Shown one piece after another: positions 1 to 5,050 of a stretch of DNA of 5,050 bases. Each line of letters starts with the position of its first letter. Within the stretch, counting starts at the first letter, position 1. The notes below the pieces were generated by a model. It ran no database searches and was not told the DNA's origin. It saw only the letters and a list, made by a program, of their open reading frames with translations. A program made the translations under genes and the position numbers. Source of the stretch: an uncultured Thermomonas sp. (GTDB lineage Bacteria > Pseudomonadota > Gammaproteobacteria > Xanthomonadales > Xanthomonadaceae); NCBI GenBank assembly GCA_946480065.1, contig CAMLJA010000166.1:1-5050 (forward strand), read 5' to 3'.

Positions 1-380
1 TCCACCCGGTGGCCGGGCGCATGCCGGGCCACATGAACGTGCTGCTGGCCGAGGCGGGCGTCCCGTACGACCTGATCGCCGACATGGACGACATCAACCC
101 CGAGTTCGCCAACACCGACGTCTCGCTGGTGATCGGCGCCAACGACGTGGTCAACCCGGTGGCGAAGACGGATCCGGCCAGCCCGATCTACGGCATGCCG
201 ATCCTCGACGTGGTCAATTCGAAGAACACGATCGTCATCAAGCGCGGCAAGGGGACGGGCTTCGCCGGCATCGAGAACGCGCTGTTCTACGCCGACAACA
301 CCCGCATGCTGTACGGCGACGGCGCGGAGATGGCCAGCGCGCTGGTCAGCGAGCTGAAGGCGCTGGACGGCGGGCACTGA
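1..380 (+). CDS. pntB: NAD(P) transhydrogenase subunit beta, C-terminal part (5' end outside window)
   Basis: This is the C-terminal NADP(H)-binding domain (domain III) of the beta subunit of the proton-translocating transhydrogenase. The enzyme sits in the inner membrane and couples hydride transfer between NADH and NADP+ to the proton gradient, supplying NADPH. About 125 residues are visible, read from base 3 onward. They begin HPVAGRMPGHMNVLLAEA, then MDDINPEF, DVSLVIGANDVVNP, SPIYGMPILDV, a nucleotide-phosphate-binding stretch with KRGKGTGFAGIENALFY, and NTRMLYGDG, which match the family closely in order and spacing. The gene is open to the left edge, so no start is assigned; GTG at 9 and the following ATGs are internal. 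The E. coli protein, as I recall it, has KRS where this one has KRG (codons at 240-248), so the NADP 2'-phosphate contact may differ slightly. The TGA at 378-380 lies inside the convergent membrane-protein gene. Identification is firm. Confidence 0.95.
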   Translation, partial: HPVAGRMPGHMNVLLAEAGVPYDLIADMDDINPEFANTDVSLVIGANDVVNPVAKTDPASPIYGMPILDVVNSKNTIVIKRGKGTGFAGIENALFYADNTRMLYGDGAEMASALVSELKALDGGH

Positions 381-789
381 AGCCCGCCCAGCCCGCCGCC
401 AGCAGCCCGGCGGCGTACAGCGCCAGGTCGGCCGGCCGGTTGGCCATCCCGGCCAGCAGCCAGGCGTAGGCGGGCCCCATCCGCAGCGCGGACTCGACCG
501 GGCCCAGGCCCAGGGTCTGCCCCAGCTGGGCGGCGACGATGCAGAAGTTCGCCAGCGCGATGGTCGCGGCCGTGGCCAGCACCGCCCAGCCCGCGCGCGA
601 GGCGCCCGCCGGCCAGCGCGCAAGCCCCAGCAGCAGGACCATGTCCAGCCCGGCGAGCGGGGCCAGCCACGCGACCATCCCGGCGCCGCCCAGGGCCACC
701 AGCAGCCACGCCGCGGCGAAGCCGGCCACGCCCAGGGCCAGCAGCGGCAGCGCGAACCAGCGTGGGGACGGGCGCGGGGCGAGGGACAT
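346..789 (-). CDS. Small four-helix integral membrane protein, function unknown
   Basis: This predicted protein has 147 residues and I do not recognise its family. It has four hydrophobic segments at about residues 11-33, 37-57, 66-88 and 118-138. A short basic N-terminus (RPSPRW) and a basic, proline-containing tail (ARRPAPSAR) would both lie in the cytoplasm by the positive-inside rule. Charged residues are few and no catalytic or metal-binding motif is visible; one Cys (C83) and one Asp (D49) fall in or near helices. The ATG at 789 is chosen because the first helix follows it directly, although no good Shine-Dalgarno sequence precedes it. A -10-like TATGAT lies upstream at 816-821. The 3' end overlaps the last 35 bp of convergent pntB, and it is divergent from sufT. 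The long hydrophobic pattern makes a chance frame unlikely, but high GC inflates spurious frames, so existence is likely rather than certain. Confidence 0.72.
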   Translation of the reverse strand: MSLAPRPSPRWFALPLLALGVAGFAAAWLLVALGGAGMVAWLAPLAGLDMVLLLGLARWPAGASRAGWAVLATAATIALANFCIVAAQLGQTLGLGPVESALRMGPAYAWLLAGMANRPADLALYAAGLLAAGWAGFSARRPAPSAR

Positions 790-815
790 CCGGGGCGGCC
801 TGGAGGCGGGCGCGC

Positions 816-821
816 ATCATA
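816..821 (-). promoter_or_regulatory. Candidate -10 box for the membrane-protein gene
   Basis: Read on the minus strand this is TATGAT, five of six matches to the sigma-70 -10 consensus, 26 bp upstream of the ATG at 789 with a short leader. No hexamer resembling TTGACA is found 16-18 bp further upstream, so the promoter call rests on the -10 box alone. Confidence 0.35.
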
Positions 822-838
822 GCCGGCGCGGCCGTCCG

Positions 839-867
839 CTGATCCGGCGCGGGAAGTGGACTAGAAT
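839..867 (+). promoter_or_regulatory. Candidate sigma-70 promoter for sufT
   Basis: A -10 hexamer TAGAAT (862-867; four or five of six by the weight given to position 3) is spaced 17 bp from CTGATC (839-844), which shares only the central TGA of the -35 consensus. Transcription would start near 874 and leave a leader of about 22 nt. An AGAGG Shine-Dalgarno at 880-884 lies 11 nt before the ATG at 896. The region is notably less GC-rich than its surroundings. Confidence 0.45.
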
Positions 868-895
868 GGTACGGATTCCAGAGGCAGGCACCGCG

Positions 896-4113
<3,218 letters not shown>

Positions 4114-4142
4114 CCAAGGTCGAAGGCGGGACGCCACGACCA

Positions 4143-4172
4143 GGACCCCGGCTTCGGCCGGGGTTCTTTTTT
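4143..4172 (+). terminator. Rho-independent terminator of the protease gene
   Basis: An 8-bp perfect stem ACCCCGGC (4145-4152)/GCCGGGGT (4157-4164) closes a TTCG tetraloop and can extend by two more pairs (4143-4144 with 4165-4166). It is followed by six T (4167-4172). It starts 30 bp after the protease stop. The reverse complement has no T tract after the hairpin, so it acts only on plus-strand transcripts. Confidence 0.93.
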
Positions 4173-4210
4173 GACGGTAGGCGCCGCGGGACGTGACGCC
4201 CGGCGGGGCC

Positions 4211-4699
4211 TCAGCCGGCCGCCTCGAAGCGGTTGGCGTCCACGTTCTTGCGGACCTTCGACGGGTCCCAGATACGCCCGTTCATGGCGATGTAGACGCC
4301 AGGCGGCAACGACTGCACCGCGCCCACCGCGCAGCCGATGTTGAACTCGGCATCGGAGCCCTGGAAGCGCGCCGGGTTCAGCGCGCCGGTCAGGATGATG
4401 GTCTTGCCGGGGATGTCGGCCAGCACGCGCGCGGTCTCCACCATGGTGTCGGTGCCGTGGGTGACCAGCACGCAGGCCTCGTCCTGCGCGGCGATGGTCG
4501 CCCGCAGCAGTTCCCGGTCCGCGGCATCCACGAACAGCGAATCCTTGCGCAGCAGCGGGATCACGTGGAAGCGGAACGCCACCCCGAGCTCCTGCAGGAT
4601 CCGGCCGATCTGCGGCTCGCCGACCTGGTAGTCCGACTTGGCGTCGAAGTAGACCTTGTCGATGGTGCCGCCGGTGGTGACGATGAGCAGGTTGTCCAT
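4211..4699 (-). CDS. Single-domain asparaginase-like protein (N-terminal asparaginase domain only)
   Basis: This 162-residue protein aligns with the N-terminal catalytic domain of bacterial L-asparaginases, which hydrolyse asparagine to aspartate and ammonia. The nucleophile loop TTGGTID carries T12, followed by Y24 in KSDYQVG (like the E. coli AnsB Tyr25), D53/S54 in RKDSLF, THGTDTM with T83-D84, and K99 in GKTIIL. These are the residues of both catalytic triads. The C-terminal domain of about 150 residues, which completes the active site in the usual tetramer of 330-residue subunits, is absent: the frame ends NVDANRFEAAG-stop, and the 97 bp to the protease gene hold no continuation. No signal peptide, so cytoplasmic. 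Start ATG at 4699 has GAGGG about 9 nt upstream and the family similarity starts there. Short asparaginase-domain proteins of this size are annotated in other proteobacteria, so it is probably an intact gene; whether it is an active asparaginase is open. Confidence 0.88.
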   Translation of the reverse strand: MDNLLIVTTGGTIDKVYFDAKSDYQVGEPQIGRILQELGVAFRFHVIPLLRKDSLFVDAADRELLRATIAAQDEACVLVTHGTDTMVETARVLADIPGKTIILTGALNPARFQGSDAEFNIGCAVGAVQSLPPGVYIAMNGRIWDPSKVRKNVDANRFEAAG

Positions 4700-4717
4700 G
4701 CCGCGGGCCCTCGAAAA

Positions 4718-4732
4718 GGCGGATTATCCGCC
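4718..4732 (-). terminator. Perfect inverted repeat followed by T tract: likely terminator of the sulfotransferase gene
   Basis: GGCGGAT (4718-4724) and ATCCGCC (4726-4732) form a perfect 15-bp inverted repeat around one base. As RNA it would be a five-pair GGCGG/CCGCC stem with a five-base loop. On the minus strand it is followed at once by TTTT (4717-4714). It lies 16 bp after the sulfotransferase stop, as expected for an intrinsic terminator, though stem and T tract are short. It also overlaps the -10 box of the next gene and could instead be an operator. Confidence 0.5.
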
Positions 4733-4752
4733 AGCCGGCGCACGCGCGTCAG
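4723..4752 (-). promoter_or_regulatory. Candidate sigma-70 promoter of the asparaginase-like gene
   Basis: On the minus strand CTGACG (4752-4747, four of six) is followed after 18 bp by GATAAT (4728-4723, five of six). Transcription would start near 4716, giving a leader of about 17 nt. The -35 box overlaps the sulfotransferase stop codon, and the -10 box lies in the centre of the inverted repeat at 4718-4732. Confidence 0.5.
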
Positions 4753-5050
4753 GCCGCGGCCGGCAGGCCCAGCGCACGCCGCAGGGGATCCAGCAGCGCG
4801 CCATAGGTCGCCGCGTGCGCCGGGCCGGCGCGCAGCGGCTGCCGTACCTGCGCCGCGCTGGCCGTGCGCACGCTGCGCGCCACGCGGTGGGGCGCCAGGC
4901 AGGCGGGGTCGAAGGCCAGCCCGCAGTCGGCCAGCAGGCGGCGCACGCCGGCTTCGGGGTCGGCCACCAGGGCCTCGTAGCGGTGCAGGTGGATGCGCGC
5001 GGAATCGCGCGCGCGACAGGCGTCCATCGCGCGTTCGCAGCCGCGCAGGA
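4749..5050 (-). CDS. Sulfotransferase family protein, C-terminal part (5' end outside window)
   Basis: About 100 C-terminal codons are visible; the frame is open to the right edge, reading LRGCERAMDACRARDS before the stretch HLHRYEALVADPEAGVRRL. The pattern RYExLVxDPExxxRRLLxxCGLxFDPACL followed by VRTASAAQVRQPL is characteristic of PAPS-dependent sulfotransferases of the Sulfotransfer_3 type, where the Arg/Ser of this segment contacts the 3'-phosphate of the cofactor. The PAPS-loop end of the domain is outside the window. In xanthomonads such domains often sit behind TPR repeats in a larger protein, so this may be the tail of a TPR-sulfotransferase; that cannot be seen here. The internal ATG at 5027 is not the start, because family similarity continues upstream of it. 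The gene ends in an Ala-rich tail (LGLPAAA). The substrate is unknown. Confidence 0.85.
   Translation of the reverse strand, partial: LRGCERAMDACRARDSARIHLHRYEALVADPEAGVRRLLADCGLAFDPACLAPHRVARSVRTASAAQVRQPLRAGPAHAATYGALLDPLRRALGLPAAA

Noticed and set aside
539..895. An upstream in-frame extension of sufT
   Set aside because: It is antisense to the membrane-protein gene, has no family similarity, and a Shine-Dalgarno plus the family N-terminus place the start at 896.
4173..4210. A terminator for the asparaginase-like gene on the minus strand
   Set aside because: There are GC-rich inverted bits after its stop but no T tract on that strand, so nothing can be supported.

Overview
This is a GC-rich window with dense coding in the usual style of a high-GC gammaproteobacterium. 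The combination of a stand-alone SufT, a pseudolysin-like secreted M4 protease with PPC and P-domain tails, and a sulfotransferase with a C-terminal VRTASxxQVRxP motif suggests the Xanthomonadaceae/Lysobacteraceae (Lysobacter, Luteimonas or relatives). That assignment is inference from gene content and composition, not from a marker gene.

Layout, left to right. (1) The 3' end of pntB (NADP-binding domain of the proton-translocating transhydrogenase) enters from the left edge and ends at 380. (2) A small four-helix membrane protein of unknown function lies on the minus strand (346-789) and overlaps the pntB tail by 35 bp, tail to tail. (3) A divergent promoter region (790-895) separates it from sufT (896-1447, plus strand), an Fe-S cluster assembly factor of the MIP18/DUF59 family. 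(4) A 422-bp non-genic stretch (1448-1869) holds short direct repeats, a possible 21-codon reading frame with a very good Shine-Dalgarno sequence, and the presumed promoter region of the next gene. (5) A GTG-started, secreted M4 metalloprotease (1870-4113) has signal peptide, propeptide, pseudolysin-like catalytic domain, Gly-rich linker, PPC domain, second Gly linker and P-domain, and is followed by a textbook intrinsic terminator (4143-4172). (6) On the minus strand there is a short single-domain asparaginase-like protein (4211-4699). It is preceded by a 15-bp perfect inverted repeat that contains its best -10 box and also looks like the terminator of the gene behind it. (7) The 3' end of a sulfotransferase gene (minus strand) runs off the right edge.

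The genes do not form one pathway. The window is mostly ordinary chromosomal housekeeping plus one exported protease. I see no tRNA, rRNA, CRISPR array, insertion sequence or phage gene. The parts most worth a second look are the protease leader with its small reading frame, the one-domain asparaginase, and the dual-purpose hairpin at 4718-4732. I found no convincing sign of a wholly new multi-gene system.
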